This document shows positions 1 to 11,159 of a stretch of 64,000 nt of DNA, piece by piece. The position numbers and the translations under genes were made by a program. Origin of the DNA: Takakia lepidozioides (taxonomy: Eukaryota; Streptophyta; Takakiopsida; Takakiales; Takakiaceae); the NCBI GenBank assembly GCA_030704615.1, contig CM060732.1, positions 56,277,053 to 56,341,052 on the forward strand, given 5' to 3'. Position 1 is the first letter of the stretch, and every line of letters begins with the position of its first letter. Under the pieces are notes generated by a model. The model saw nothing but the letters and a program-made list of their open reading frames with translations. It had not been told where the DNA came from and made no database searches.

Positions 1-380
1 AACAAAAAATCCCCATCCTTACATATTTCAAAGAACGTCAAATTACCACCCTCACCCAACTTACCACCGCCTCCAGCCATCGACTTTTAAAACCAGACGA
101 CTTCACTCTTAAATTATCCGGAGCTACGACCAAAACCACTCGATACCTACACCATCTCTGAACCCCCTCAGCAACTTGCACCCTCCACTGCGATATCCCA
201 TGTCTCTACTATCCCCATACAGTTCAAGACCTGCTCCCCCAGTACCGATCCTCCCCTACTGCCTCCATCTATCAAACACTTAGAACGGCATATGCCGCCA
301 ATACCCCCACAGTCACAGAACCCGGCCCCCCCTCTCATCTCTCTAACACACAACATACCGAACTTGACCACAACCCGAAT

Positions 381-1082
381 GTGCCATTTAACCCCTCACC
401 TAATATGCAAGGCCCCCCCACCCACTCCCAACCACTCACCACAGCGCCCCCCCCATCTTCTCCACACAACGATGACAATAATAATGCATACATCATTGAA
501 GCCATACTAGGAGTCAAAACCCAAACATCAATCGATGCCTTCGGTGCCACATGTATTGACACCTACTACCACTGTAAATGGGCTGGTTACTCCTCAGAAG
601 ACAACACATGGCAGATAACAGATGACCTATTTGGCCCACATGACGATTGTGACCCTGAACACAATCTTGCCCTTCTCACCTCCTTCCATAAACATACTAA
701 CACGGACTACTTAACACACATTCACCAACAACACACCACCCCCGCCCAACTTACAGATAGTCGATACATTCACCAGCCGATCTCTGCCCCTAACGTGTAC
801 ATCTGCACAACTGAGTGTAACCCCGACAAAGATGTCAAGCACGACCAACCTCTAATTCACATGGGCCCCCGCCTTTCCAATATTTACGCTCAACACGGCC
901 GCTTCATTGGACTCATTCCTAATAACAGATTAACATGGTTGTGGGAGAAGTATTCTACTGCAAACTCATACCCACAATCTTTACAACCCCCAAACAAGAC
1001 TTCGCGACCGAATTATATTGGCTCACAGACCGCTACCTCAAAGACACCCCCCCCAAGAATCTATGATCCCTCACCCGACTAG
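381..1082 (+). CDS. Chromodomain-containing LINE ORF segment (233 codons open)
   Basis: Residues 37-85 of this open stretch fit a chromodomain: it begins YIIEAIL, continues to YYHCKWAGYS and ends NTWQITDDLF, giving the aromatic positions (Y37, W67, Y70) that bind methyl-lysine in true chromodomains. Chromodomains direct integrases of chromoviruses to methylated histones; here the domain sits in a LINE-like protein, upstream of the RNase H. The first 36 residues are proline- and serine-rich. The rest (residues 86-233) is not recognised. The ATG used is only the first in the open frame; the real protein probably continues from upstream sequence. Chromodomain assignment is firm, the function in this element is inferred. 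Confidence 0.6.
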   Translation: MPFNPSPNMQGPPTHSQPLTTAPPPSSPHNDDNNNAYIIEAILGVKTQTSIDAFGATCIDTYYHCKWAGYSSEDNTWQITDDLFGPHDDCDPEHNLALLTSFHKHTNTDYLTHIHQQHTTPAQLTDSRYIHQPISAPNVYICTTECNPDKDVKHDQPLIHMGPRLSNIYAQHGRFIGLIPNNRLTWLWEKYSTANSYPQSLQPPNKTSRPNYIGSQTATSKTPPPRIYDPSPD

Positions 1083-1100
1083 AAATAGCATGCGCATACT

Positions 1101-1574
1101 ATGCCATACCCCAAGATATTCTCGCCTTGCTTATCCATACATTCCAGCTTACTCACTCACTCATATTATTCCAATCCACTGACATGTCCTATGGACTTGC
1201 ACACATTTTCCAGCCCGCACCACAGGGATTGTCTCTTTGGAGCTACCAGTAATGCTACCCAACATACCTGGGAGGGTAAGGGCTTTGCCCACCCCCCCTT
1301 TGGCCCTCTCGCTTATGAAGCTCTCCAATGGGCAAGATTTGCAGCACACTCCTCTCCTTTTGCCTCCACAATCCTCATCCTCACACAACAAAATACACCT
1401 AACACCCCCCACCCTCTCCTACGACTCCTGGAAGGGATCAATCTACTCGCCACAATTGACCCAAATCAGCTTAAGTACGCTCATACCCCCCCTCTTCCCA
1501 AGTACCTCAAAAGGAAAGAACCTACCCTAACTCTGATTCTACATGTCCAAACCCCCTTCATACAAACATACTGA
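1101..1574 (+). pseudogene. LINE segment with a possible Dam-like adenine methylase motif
   Basis: The open frame contains DCLFGATSN followed about 10 residues later by WEGKGFAHPPFGPLAYEAL and a hydrophobic strand STILILTQ. In phage-type Dam methylases an aspartate-containing segment is followed by W-x-G-x-x-NPPYG and then a strand rich in V, L and P. The HPPFG here could be a variant of that (D/N)PPY/F catalytic motif. DIRS-type elements are known to carry Dam-like domains. No second methylase motif is convincing, so this remains a suggestion. Neighbouring frames continue the same protein, showing frameshifts. Confidence 0.3.
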
Positions 1575-1799
1575 CACCTTTTTTCCACCAGCTAGACCAG
1601 TTGCTAACCATAACTCATAAAATGAAGGTCACCATTCCTTTACCCAACTACACCCCTCCACACCCACACAACCACCACATTTTTTGCTGCATGGGCCCCC
1701 CCCCCCCCCCCCCCCCCCAAGGTAATACCAGCAACCCCCCTTCCCCAATCCCCTCAATATATCAACAAAACATCACCCTCAAGTATCCCCCGACAAACT

Positions 1800-2185
1800 C
1801 ACACTACACCGATGGATCCCTCACCAAACCTAATGCAGGATATGGAATTTATCACGCCGACAGCGGTCGGGGTGTTGCCCTCCGGCTCCCTGGCCCTGCC
1901 ACCATTCTAAGGGCTGAGCTCATGGCCATCCACGACGCTCTCTCTCTACTTGATGCTTCCCCCCCCTTACTACATCTTCATTGATAGCCTCACCTCTCTA
2001 TTTCTTATTCGAAACCACATCTCCCGCCCTTCTTCCCATCATCATCACCCCGACCGCAACCTCATTGCCGCCATTGTCCAAAGGGTCATTTCCAAAAACA
2101 TCCAGTCCATTTCCTCAAAGTTCGCTCGCACACTGGCATTCATGGTAATGAGGAAGCAGACCTACTCGCTCAACTCGGAGCCTCT
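1800..2185 (+). pseudogene. RNase H domain of the LINE (frameshifted)
   Basis: Frame 2 gives YTDGSLTKPNAGYGIYH and then ILRAELMAIHDAL; the next frame gives YIFIDSLTSLFLI; a third gives RSHTGIHGNEEADLLAQ. Together these supply the four catalytic carboxylates of RNase H (D of TDGS, E of RAEL, D of FIDS, D of EEAD) in the usual order and spacing. The domain would degrade the RNA strand of the RNA-DNA hybrid in the cytosol or nucleus during retrotransposition. At least two frameshifts separate the blocks, so this copy cannot make an active enzyme. A run of about 23 cytosines lies 80 bp upstream (about 1698-1720). Confidence 0.75.
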
Positions 2186-2459
2186 CAACCCACAATCGAA
2201 CCCACAGCCGACCCTTTTCACATCGCCCATACCCATCCCTTCTGGTTCATACACCCCGTCCCGGACCCCCCTGCACCCAGACCAATCCGAAACCTTTTGA
2301 TCACTCTAACCAGAGAAGCAAACAAGCAAGCTGCAACCTCCCTCAATCACACCAATGTACACATCCAAAAATGGACTCAATCAAATGTATTGCACCATAA
2401 ACTCTCAAATTATTTCTGCTAACCAAAGCTACCACTGACGCACAAATCCGACAAACACT

Positions 2460-3210
2460 CAAATTTAGATACGCCCAATACATGGGTCACCAGCGCAAAC
2501 ACATCTTCTGGCCGCATATGTTCCCATCTCCATACTGCCCATTATGTTCAACCACTCACCAAGCTCGTGACACCTGACCACATCTCCTCAGCCAATATAC
2601 ACACCCGACCATACATGGCCTTCACATCACACGACACAACCAGGTAGTCTGGCATCTCCATAAGCTCTTTCTAAACCGTGCTGAAACCAGATGGTTCTCG
2701 CTCATAAACGCTGGCACCTACCAAGGTCGGCCACCCGACCACACTAAGCCACCCTGGCTGCTACCGTGCATATGTACCCAATCACCATGCTCATGCCCTG
2801 CTAGGCTTTGCCCGGACATACTTCTTGTACAAGGCCTACCCATTAACACCCTACGCCCCACCTCATCATCCCCACAATTCACCATTCATTTTATTAAATT
2901 CACATTTTGCCACGATCGTTACCCCAATGACTCGATTTTAGAAAAACGTCAAAAATATGCCCCGCTTATTCTTGCAATCAGATGGTATGGCTGGAAAACT
3001 GGGCCATTAACCGTCATCACCGCCAGTACTCAAGGCGGCATTCATAATGCCAGTATCACCGACATAAATGATAACTTCAAAATTCCCACTCTTCCCATTC
3101 ACAACTGCTTCAAAGCAATTCACCTCACGGCACTCCGTTCACTCACAGCTATTATCACCAACAAACGCCAACTGGAATCCGGCACCTCAATCGCACCCTA
3201 GGTCCCTCAG
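2460..3210 (+). pseudogene. Zinc cluster and restriction-like endonuclease-like C terminus of the LINE
   Basis: Translation of about 2535-2640 shows YCPLCSTTHQARD followed by several histidines, a CCHH-type cluster as found before the endonuclease of R2-type LINEs. Further on, CPDILLVQG is followed by IHFIKFTFCHD, a KRQKYAPL segment and YGWKTGPLTVITA, then a GG-I-x-x-x-S end. This follows the order PD...(E/D)-x-K-like strand, K-x-x-K-Y helix, terminal strand seen in R2-type endonucleases (family knowledge). The nuclease would nick target DNA to prime reverse transcription. The reading frame is interrupted near 2575, with TGA in place of a sense codon. Assignment to the R2-like fold is moderately supported only. 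Confidence 0.5.
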
Positions 3211-3288
3211 GGTACCCCTGGGTACCCAGGGGTACCACAGACTACTTTCTACGGTCACTTGATGTCCCACATGACACCTTTTTTTTTA

Positions 3289-3385
3289 TAGGACCCACCC
3301 TCGAAAGGGGGCAGTAGCCGCAAGACGAAGTGGCTCTTAGTTACGCCGGCTTCGACCGGAGTCTTCTCTCTCTTTTACTTATAAA
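3289..3385 (+). repeat. LINE 3' tail, shared with the insertion at 16740
   Basis: This segment reads GGGGGCAGTAGCCGCAAGAC, then GAAGTGGCTCTTAGTTACGC and ends CGGAGTCTTCTCTCTC. The reverse complement of 16740-16821 has the same order of blocks with a few changes, so both are copies of one 3' tail. It probably carries the signal read by the element's reverse transcriptase. Confidence 0.7.
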
Positions 3386-3545
3386 AAATACACGTAAAAA
3401 ATATTTAAAAGAGATAACATCTATTTTGGATGTGATGTGTCATACATCTGGACGCGACGTCCAATGTGACGATGAAATATGAGTGTCACGTTACGTCCAT
3501 TTGTACAGCCCTGGAAAAGATATTAGTCGGATCGAGTAAGAAATC

Positions 3546-3578
3546 CCTCTCCTCCCCCCCCCCTCCCTCCCTCCCTCA
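3546..3578 (+). repeat. Pyrimidine microsatellite
   Basis: A pure C/T tract made of CCCTCTCC followed by repeated CCCT units. No gene is associated with it. Confidence 0.8.
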
Positions 3579-3688
3579 ATCACCATCAGCCTGAGGCAGC
3601 ATTTCGCTCCAATGAAGCGGAACCCCCCTTCCTCAACCAGTGGAGGGGTTAGACATCACGGAATCCTCCCAGGCAAATCTCAGCAAAG

Positions 3689-4260
3689 ATGTATCCCCTA
3701 ATCAAAGTGGACCTGCAAAATACGACCAAAGAAGTACTTTCTCTACAGGAGCACAACATTCTTGATCATTTCCCAGGAATGAAGGTAAGTAGGACTCAGG
3801 CAAGGGATTGGGCAATCAAGAACCTAGGGGGTTCGGGAGAGCTTCTGCACCAATTCTGCAATGATAAAGGCAGGGGTTCTACACCATCAATTTTGAGACT
3901 CCGGGAGCTGCAGCACACGCTCTATCTCTCAATCCTCACTCCAGGGGGTTCAATGTTAATATCTTTCCATGGTCATCAAAGATGGGTCACAAAAACGGAA
4001 AACTCTGGGGCCCCAGAGTGGTCTCCGTTCCATTTCTCCCTGACCAATACTTGATCAATCTCCCAGACATTGCCAATCATTTTGGACACTACTTAGGATG
4101 CATAGGTGTCTTTGATCCCCTAATGAGCACGGAGAAGCTCCGCAAGATTCTAGCTTGGAGTTCTGGGACTATAGCATCACGACAATGGCTGCGCAAGGTT
4201 TTTTTTGCAGGTTGGAAACTAACTGAATTTCGTCTGCCAGCTATTCTAGGGCGAAATTAG
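3689..4260 (+). pseudogene. Unidentified protein remnant, possibly a LINE ORF1 (DUF4283-like)
   Basis: Two overlapping open frames (3689-4054 and 3982-4260) appear to be one protein broken by a frameshift near 4000. The first has FPGMKVSRTQARDWAIKNL, the second VVSVPFLPDQYLINLPDIA and LGCIGVFDPLMSTEKL. Plant LINE ORF1 proteins of the DUF4283 group have a similar order: a short RNA-binding core, then W-V-x-x-x-L-P, then an I-x-x-x-LG-x-x-x-x-x-D stretch. The match is weak and no zinc knuckle follows. It starts 300 bp past the LINE tail, so it belongs to a different element. The region 4261-4850 after it holds no convincing gene. Confidence 0.3.
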
Positions 4261-4849
4261 ATCATTTGGCCCCACAAAATTTCTCATTTTGATTTTGGAT
4301 GGTCATAAACATCCGAAAAGCTCCGCAAATGGGTGTCGTTGCGAACACTAATAAAAAATCATCATCTTTGGTCAAAAACTCCCTTGGATACCCTTGAAAT
4401 GTCTACGAATCCGCAGGTCCCTTGGATTCAACCTTCCAACCAGGCAAAAACTGTTGTGCGCATACATATCGAGCTTAGTATTCTATGGGCAGTGAATGCT
4501 CGTAATTGTGAGCCGCCAAAGAGACCCGACAAGCAGCTAGCGCCACTTTCGTACATGTGCCAAGGTATCGCGTGGGTTGTGGTGTATGCGTGTATACCAG
4601 ATATCACCTAAACATAGGATGTGAGATTTGCACACCAAATTGGGTGTGTAACTAGCTGTGTAATTAATTCCATTCCATGGCACTTGCTGAAACAGGGGGT
4701 CTTCATTGGATTAAGGTTTCGCGCATGAGGTCTAATGGCAACACATAACAACCCCCTTCCCTTCCTGGGCATCCTCAAATTCGGCCACCCAAACCCTCAA
4801 CACCATTAACTCTGTCCAGACAGAGTTGGTGGTTTTGATTTGTTTTTTT

Positions 4850-5480
4850 AAGAAAAAATTATTTTGGATAAAATTGGGACCGCGAAAGCTATCACTTTAT
4901 TTATTTTATTTATTTATATTTATTAAATTCGGGACCTCCAAAATTGGCTGTCCCAATTTTATTTATTTATTTTTAATAAAATTATGACCGCTAGAGCTGG
5001 CACGGGTGGTTCTGATTTTATTGTAAAAGAAAAACATACATGGACCGCCAGCTCTAGCAATCCAAATTTTACAAATAAAAACAAATAAAAAAAGACCATC
5101 AGCTCTGGCGGTCCCGATTTTATCCTTAAAATAAGAATGAATTTTAAAAAAAAAACATTGAGACCGCAGCCAGCTCTGACGCTCTAGATTTTATCCAATG
5201 TTTTTCTTTTTTGATTGCCAGAGTTGGCAGTCCCATTCTATTAGATATTTTTTTTAAAGTAAGGTCCGCTAGAGCCAGCGGTACCGAATTTATTAAATAA
5301 TTGCTTAAAGGTCGGGACCACCAACTCCGATTTAAATATCTTCTTAAAAATTAGGACGGCTAGAGTGACGATTCAGATTTATTAAATATATTTAAAATTC
5401 TGAGGCCGCCAGATTTGACGATCTCAAATATTTTCTGAAAATAATTTTGTAAAATTTCGAACCATCAGATATGACACGGC
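4850..5480. repeat. Palindrome array 1 (GGGACCGCCAG...CTGGCGGTCCC family)
   Basis: AT-rich DNA carries short imperfect palindromes every 50-70 bp, for example GACCGCCAGCTCTAGCAATC near 5042 and GACCATCAGCTCTGGCGGTC near 5094, each followed by CGATTTTA-like sequence and a run of A or T. About ten diverged units can be followed. Each would fold into a hairpin of about 10 bp arms around AGCTCT. The same family forms arrays at 11290-11990 and 13160-13621/19604-19800. Confidence 0.75.
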
Positions 5481-6392
5481 GGTTTACGTATTATTATATC
5501 ATGTAAAAATTAAAAATTAAAATCAATTATACAACTTAATGTCAATTTTTGAGGTGACGTGGCTTACGCTAGGACTTGACTTTGGACGTGATGTTGACGT
5601 ATGAGTGCCATGTTACATCATTTTGTGTAACTAGAGTTGTAAGTTACAGACTAAAAATCTCTTGTCTTTTTCTCACTCGCAGGCTGGGATGACAAAGATT
5701 GTTGCGTCTTCCTGTTTTCTCCTCCACGCGCATGCCTACACAAGACTATGTCCTCTCACCATCATGTAAACTTACAAACAAGATATTCAAAATATACAAT
5801 CAAATGATGCAAATCCAACAAAAACATAGTTGTATCTCTAACGTACACTTCGATGATCATTGTACTCAAAAATAGGATCCAATTACTCAGTGCGAGACTC
5901 CAAACCACTCTCTCACCCCACTTTTTTTTCATGTTTCTTCATGTCTGTCTGTTCTACTTTTCAATAGTTGATTGTCTTCATTTCTTGAAAATACCCACAC
6001 ATATTCTCGGTTGTTGTTGTGAGTTAGTCTCTATCCCCCCTCAATTTGATACTTTTAGTAGCATGCATATTATCCAAAATTTCCGCAAACAATGGTTAGC
6101 AGATCATTAGAGCATAGGCCCAAACTCGTGGTTTCTTTGTCATAATATTTATCTGTCACATTTTTTTGTGTACATTGTGCCTTACTTTGTGCATTGGCCA
6201 ACCGTCTGTGAGGATTTAAGAATGTGTACATGTTATTACATTTGTTCTTTTCCTCATCATACAGTTTATTCAATCAAATTTAGATTTCTGATCAATCAAA
6301 TCAGATTTAGATCTAAATCAGATTCGGAAGCTACGTCTTGATCGTAGTCCATGCCTTTTCTCTTGTCGTATTTATGGGTATATGCACATATA
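5481..6392. other. Non-coding stretch between two hairpin arrays
   Basis: No gene is convincing here. A block at about 5582-5597 (ACGTGATGTTGACGT) recurs at about 11172, next to palindrome array 2, and a looser relative lies near 3455-3510, so it may be the edge of the array-bearing element. Open frames at 5853-6110 and 6070-6273 have low-complexity composition and no recognisable motif. Confidence 0.4.
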
Positions 6393-6815
6393 TGTTGACC
6401 ACCAGCAGATGGGTGGTCGCATCATTTTTAGTTTTAAAAAATAGATGTGACCACCAGTAGGGGTGGTCGTATTTTTTTCTTTTCTTGAATAGTGGTCGCA
6501 CAATTTTATTTTATTTTGTAATAGGTGCGACCACCAGCAGAGGGGTGGTCGCAGCATTTTTCTGTTTTTTAATATCTGTGACCACAAGCATGGGGGTGGT
6601 CGCAACATTTTTCTTTTCTTTAATAGGTGCGACCACCATCAAGGGGGTGGTCACAACATTTTTCTATTTTTTAATATCTGCGACCACCAACATGGGGATG
6701 GTCGCAGTAGTTTTTTTTATTTTAAATAGGTGTGACCACCAGCATGGGGTGGTCGTAATATTTGTTAATTAATTTAAATAACATGCGACGTCATCGTGCG
6801 ACCTGGGGCCGTCGC
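6393..6815. repeat. 51-bp tandem hairpin array
   Basis: Units start near 6395, 6446, 6525, 6576, 6627, 6678 and 6730, so the period is 51 bp apart from one damaged unit near 6490, which keeps only its right arm. Each unit is TGCGACCACC, a loop of 7-9 bases, GGGTGGTCGCA, then a T-rich spacer. From 6525 the spacers alternate between one ending TTTTTTAATATC and one ending TTTAATAGG, giving a 102-bp higher-order repeat. A last, more different palindrome (TGCGACG...CGTCGCA) lies at 6783-6816. It sits just upstream of the hAT remnant. Confidence 0.85.
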
Positions 6816-7131
6816 AACATTGGATTCTGATTCGTCGAGCGTGTGGGGCTTGGAGGCTAGAGGGTATATAAGATGGTCACAATGCCCCTCACTTCTTTTG
6901 TGGCGAGTGAATGTTCTCCACAGTGTAGCCCAAGAGAAGGGTGCAGACCGTTTGCTGTTGTGGCTTCCATCAGAGCCACTGCAACAAATTGTCGAAAAGC
7001 ACAATACTACATGGTGCATTGATCCACTTGGATTCATGCCGTAGTGTTGGGCCATTGCATTCTGTTCTACCTTCTATTGCTCTTGACAAATCTATCAAGT
7101 ACACTAGTGTTCTTCGTTCAACCTTAAGTCT

Positions 7132-9060
7132 GTGGTTAGGGTTCTGGGTGTGAGAATGAGGGAAGAGTGGATCCATTGGTTCACCGTAGACCCGCACAAA
7201 AAGGACGGCGTTCAATGCAATCTCTGTGCATTGAAGTTGGCGGGTCACAAAGATTGCATGTTATATCACCTCGGCCACAGATATAGGAAGAATGCAGGGG
7301 TTATTTTGTGCCTAAAAGCCTCCATGCGAGTGAAAAGCCCACTTTGCCCAATGTGGAGGCAATATCCCACCGTCTCTTGATGTGGCTGCGGCTTCTGAGC
7401 CAAACACTCCATGTTCGAATCAAAATGCCTATCAGAGTTGTACCCAAGTTGTTAGGCGTCTGTTGTTTGTGGAGAAGCAGGTGGGTCAGGAGCAACACCC
7501 GATTGTACGCCAACATTTGTACGGACCAGACCATTGAGACAACAATCAATGCAAGAAGGCTTAAATTTCTAGCAAAGGAGGACTCTGGATAAAAAGTGGA
7601 CCCAATTTTTCTACGAGACCAATATTCCGTTCAATGTCTCGAGGCTTATTGCGTTTGTGGCTGCTGTCATAGCCACGTCCGATTCCAAGTCCACATACAC
7701 ACCTCCGAGTTATCGCGATCTCCGAACATGATTGCTAGAAGAGGCTATGTCTGACTTCTCCCAAAAGGTGAATGAAAAGACATGTGATTCTCTCCGGAAA
7801 TATGGAAGCACTATACGTGCGGACGGATTGAGTTCTGTAACTAATCGACCACTGTTCAATGTCAGGCTGGTCTGTCCTGCGGGGGAACAATTTTTGGGAT
7901 CCGTTGACACAGGCGGAGAGAGAAAAGATGCACGTTATCAAGCAGGGTTGTTGATGAGTTTCATCGATATAATTGGAGGTAATAAAATTGTCCAAGTGTG
8001 CACGGACAATGCATCTAACATGGTTAATATGGCCGATATTTTGATGGTACGATATCCCCATCTATATTACCAAGGGTGTGCTGCTCAAATCTTTGATTTA
8101 TTTTTGGAGGATTGGAGAAAAGAATCATAGATGAAATAACTAGTAAAAAGGGCAAAGTCGGTTGTGATGTTCATCCGTACACATTACATCCCTTTGGCAT
8201 TGTTTAGAAAGCATGAACCAAAATACAGCCTTAGGAATCCGGGTGAAACCCGCTTTGCCACAAACTTTTTGATGGTGGATTGACTCGTGACTGTGAGGGC
8301 AGGTCTGGAGCAGGTGATCATCGGCCCTCAATGGGATGCGTATGTAGGCACCTTACGCGACTCTCGTAAGTCCAAGTATTTGAGCAAAAGTGTACACAAA
8401 ATTTGCACATTTTGCCCAGAAATCGTTGGAGCGAATGATTGCGCAGACCCGGTGTTGATTGCTTTACGGAAGTTTGATGGAAAACAACCAATTATGGGTA
8501 AAACATGGTTGATATTAGAAAACCTTCAAAAGCACGTGCAATCTTTGAGGCGTCATCCATTCACTATGGACGATGATTTGGCGGCAAGGACCGAGGATGC
8601 ATTTTACGACCACAACCAGATGGTTCGCACGGACTTGCATTATGCGGGGGCCTTGCTGATTTCATCCTTGCTGGACAATACGGATTTGAGAGACGATATG
8701 GATGCTAAAGCCGGACTTATACGGGTCATCATTCAACTCGCGCCCTTGAACATGACAGAGCGAGCTTTGTCCGAGTACCAGTGCTTCTCGGATCGCTAGA
8801 ATCCTTTCTATGACATGCCGGATCCAAAAGCAATTAACATGTTGCCATATGAATGGTAAGATCTGATTGGAGCTAGAGCAAGAACGTTAGCTCCTATTGC
8901 AAAGCGTATTCTTGCTCAAGTGTGTTCTGCCTCGTCCTGTGAGCGGAACTGGAGCAGTTACTCATTTGCTCACAACAAGATTCGCAACAGGTTGAATCCT
9001 GCCAGGGCTGACAAATTGGTTTATAAACCAATTTATAAATGTCTACACAAATTGTAGGCT
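7132..9060 (+). pseudogene. Decayed hAT transposase (BED finger, DUF659, hAT dimerisation domain)
   Basis: Three domains of plant-type hAT transposases occur in order. At 7156-7300 a BED zinc finger has VQCNLCALKLAGHKDCMLYH with C-x2-C and later histidines. At 7590-8130 the stretch LDKKWTQFFYETNIPFNV leads into a DUF659 catalytic core with GSTIRADGLS, SVDTGGERKDA, VCTDNASNMV and GCAAQIFDLFLED. At 8850-9040 the C-terminal dimerisation region has CSASSCERNWSSYSFAHN. The transposase would cut and paste its own DNA. Frame changes near 7380-7590, a stop just before 7732, gaps near 8140-8290 and a stop at 8800 make it non-functional. I could not identify terminal inverted repeats or target duplications. 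Confidence 0.85.
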
Positions 9061-10058
9061 ACTGCAAGAGAGGACAACAAGTGACACATCTGTATGGTAC
9101 GAGAAGAATCTGTTGTCTGAAGAATCTACCTCAGAGGTCCAATCTAGCAGCAATGATGACACCGATGTCGCGAGGGACTTCGACTCCGACGGTTGGGATG
9201 GGTCTGATGATGTCGGGCAATCCTTCACATGACCTATATGCATTTAATGACGACGATGCTACAATGCACCCATCCTTCGAAGACCTTGTTGCTAATGAAC
9301 TGCGACATGGTGTCATCCCAATTGCGGACCCCCTTCTCTCACTGGAGCACACTCTCAATAATGAAGTTGAGGTCAACTCTACCCCACCACGAGTTCCATG
9401 GACTGCGGGAGATGTGCAGGTCGAATCGTCATGCCCCTGTGAACCGTGCTTCATCTCACGCCGCTCCATCTTATGTTTATCTTTCTCAAGCCGGTCCATC
9501 CCATGCTGGTCCATCTAGTCTTTCTTCCCCTCATGTAATTTCTTCCATCGCTACTCCGATCCTGGGAAATGCTTCTTCTGTTGTGGGACTTCTGTAAGTC
9601 GAACCATCGGATGACGACGACCGGCCATTGTCCTTTCATCTGGCCCGATGACGTCCGCATGTGAATCGTGCTCCCTCGACCCTTACTGGTCCATTTTATG
9701 CCCCTTTTATGTACGTGCGAGTAGCCTTCCTCATACGAGACCTGCTCCAAGGCCACCACGAAATTCGGGACAAGCCCAGAAACGGCAGAGAATTGTGCAA
9801 CCTTTTGTTGGTGACCGACCTATGAATAGGCCTGATACCCTAGATGATATTCATGATAGGAGTGAAAATCGACCAGAGAGACAATTGAACGTACTCCAAG
9901 GACGACTACAGGTCCAACGGCCAGTGGTCTCTGGAAACGAAAGAACAGATGGAGATGATTCCAGCACTGATCATGGGAACGGGGGTGAAGTGAGTGGGGA
10001 CGAAGATTTTGTACTGTGCGTGAGAACATACCATCGTCGTCGTGCCAGACGGAACTAG
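9061..10058 (+). pseudogene. Acidic C-terminal tail region of the hAT transposase
   Basis: Directly after the dimerisation domain, one frame gives an acidic tail (SSNDDTDVARDFDSDGWD) as is common at the end of plant hAT transposases. Further open pieces follow, at 9229-9597 and 9648-10058; the latter ends GEVSGDEDFVLCVRTYHRRR and is rich in D, R and S. They may be continuations of the same long protein or unrelated. Functions are not recognisable. From 10059 to 11120 I see no gene. Confidence 0.4.
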
Positions 10059-11117
10059 GTACAGCTATAACTTCTGTCACATGATGTGTAGTATGTTTCC
10101 ATGGATATCAATGTTTCAGTTTGGGTACATGCATACGTGTACGGAAATAAAAATGGTGGAATATGTGTACCCAAAAAAGGGTTTGGTGGTTGTGTGTGTG
10201 TTTGAGTTTCGTCAGTATCTATACATTGTTGATTTCCTATTATGGTTTCGAAAGCCACAAAGGCCAGGTGCAGCTCCCAACATTCATCTTCCTCTTCTCA
10301 AATCTGTGGGGAGTCGATACATGTGTCGTGTAATCCGTAAGTTAGTTGACAATTTAGATAAAAATCCTGAAATCTTCGGAAATCGAGGTACTAGCCATCA
10401 ATTGTCTGATGTTTCGGAAGGTTCTCGTAAAGCACGAGATGATTTGCATGTACTGAAAAATTTGAACCAATAGACAATGCAAAACAACAAAGACAAAAGT
10501 GAAGACTTATCTTTAAGAGCTTGAGTGAAAACTTGCGCAATGGAAATGAAGGCTCAAGGTATTGGTAGGTTGCACGAGCCTCAAGTAATTATTGTTGGAT
10601 AATAAACTGATGATATTCACTTAATTCTATTAATTATGATTCATGTTTGTTGTTTGCTGGTTTTTTTTTTGGGCCATATCTTTGCAGAGCCCACTATTTA
10701 CTAATTGAGTAGGTAGTAAGTTCGTAGGTAGTAAGAGGGGGGTCCTTTATATATCCTCTTGGGGCGGTGGGACCCTTCTAGAAGGCCCTAAAGACATGTC
10801 AACCCTACAAGACTCCATATTCTAAATTTAACCAATTCCTCCCTTATTTTTTTGGACCCCCTCAGCTCATTCCTTAACTCGGGCCTTCCTATATAAGCGC
10901 CCCACTCTAATTCTTGGGCCACAGTAATTCCTGGAGCACTCTAGAATCAGGGCCCGAATGAAACTGCCTATATATACGGATGACATAAATCATGGATTTG
11001 AACGGTGCAATATGAATGAAATGATTACGATAAAAATAAAAAATAATTAATATAAAAGTGTGTGAGTAAGGTTGAAGTCATTATGAAAATAAAATGAGAC
11101 AAATAAACATGGTTGTG

Positions 11118-11123
<6 letters not shown>

Positions 11124-11148
<25 letters not shown>

Positions 11149-11149
11149 G
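11124..11149. repeat. (AT)n microsatellite
   Basis: About 13 uninterrupted AT dinucleotides. Confidence 0.9.
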
Positions 11150-11159
11150 GAATATAGTG

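Larger units (their letters stand above)
1..3385 (+). mobile_element. 3' part of a non-LTR retrotransposon (LINE) with chromodomain, RNase H and R2-like endonuclease region
   Basis: The window opens inside this element, so its reverse transcriptase, if present, lies upstream. In order along the plus strand I see a chromodomain (about 490-640), a possible methylase-like segment (about 1190-1400), an RNase H (about 1800-2180), a Cys/His cluster (about 2535-2640), a stretch resembling the restriction-like endonuclease of R2-type LINEs (about 2805-3200), and a 3' tail ending in a TCTTCTCTCTC run. Frames change several times, so the copy is dead. RNase H together with an R2-type endonuclease recalls the Dualen/RandI LINE group of green algae (family knowledge); the chromodomain is unusual for LINEs. 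The class assignment is inference from domain order. Confidence 0.6.

Noticed and set aside
4333-4611. 92-codon open frame
   Set aside because: No motif, no splice context, and it lies in decayed sequence.
6372-6772. Open frames on both strands over the 51-bp hairpin array
   Set aside because: A 51-bp period is a multiple of three, so the repeat keeps all frames open. No protein is implied.
6384-6815. CRISPR-like array
   Set aside because: Spacers are T-rich and similar to each other rather than unique, the repeats are palindromes, and the setting is eukaryotic.
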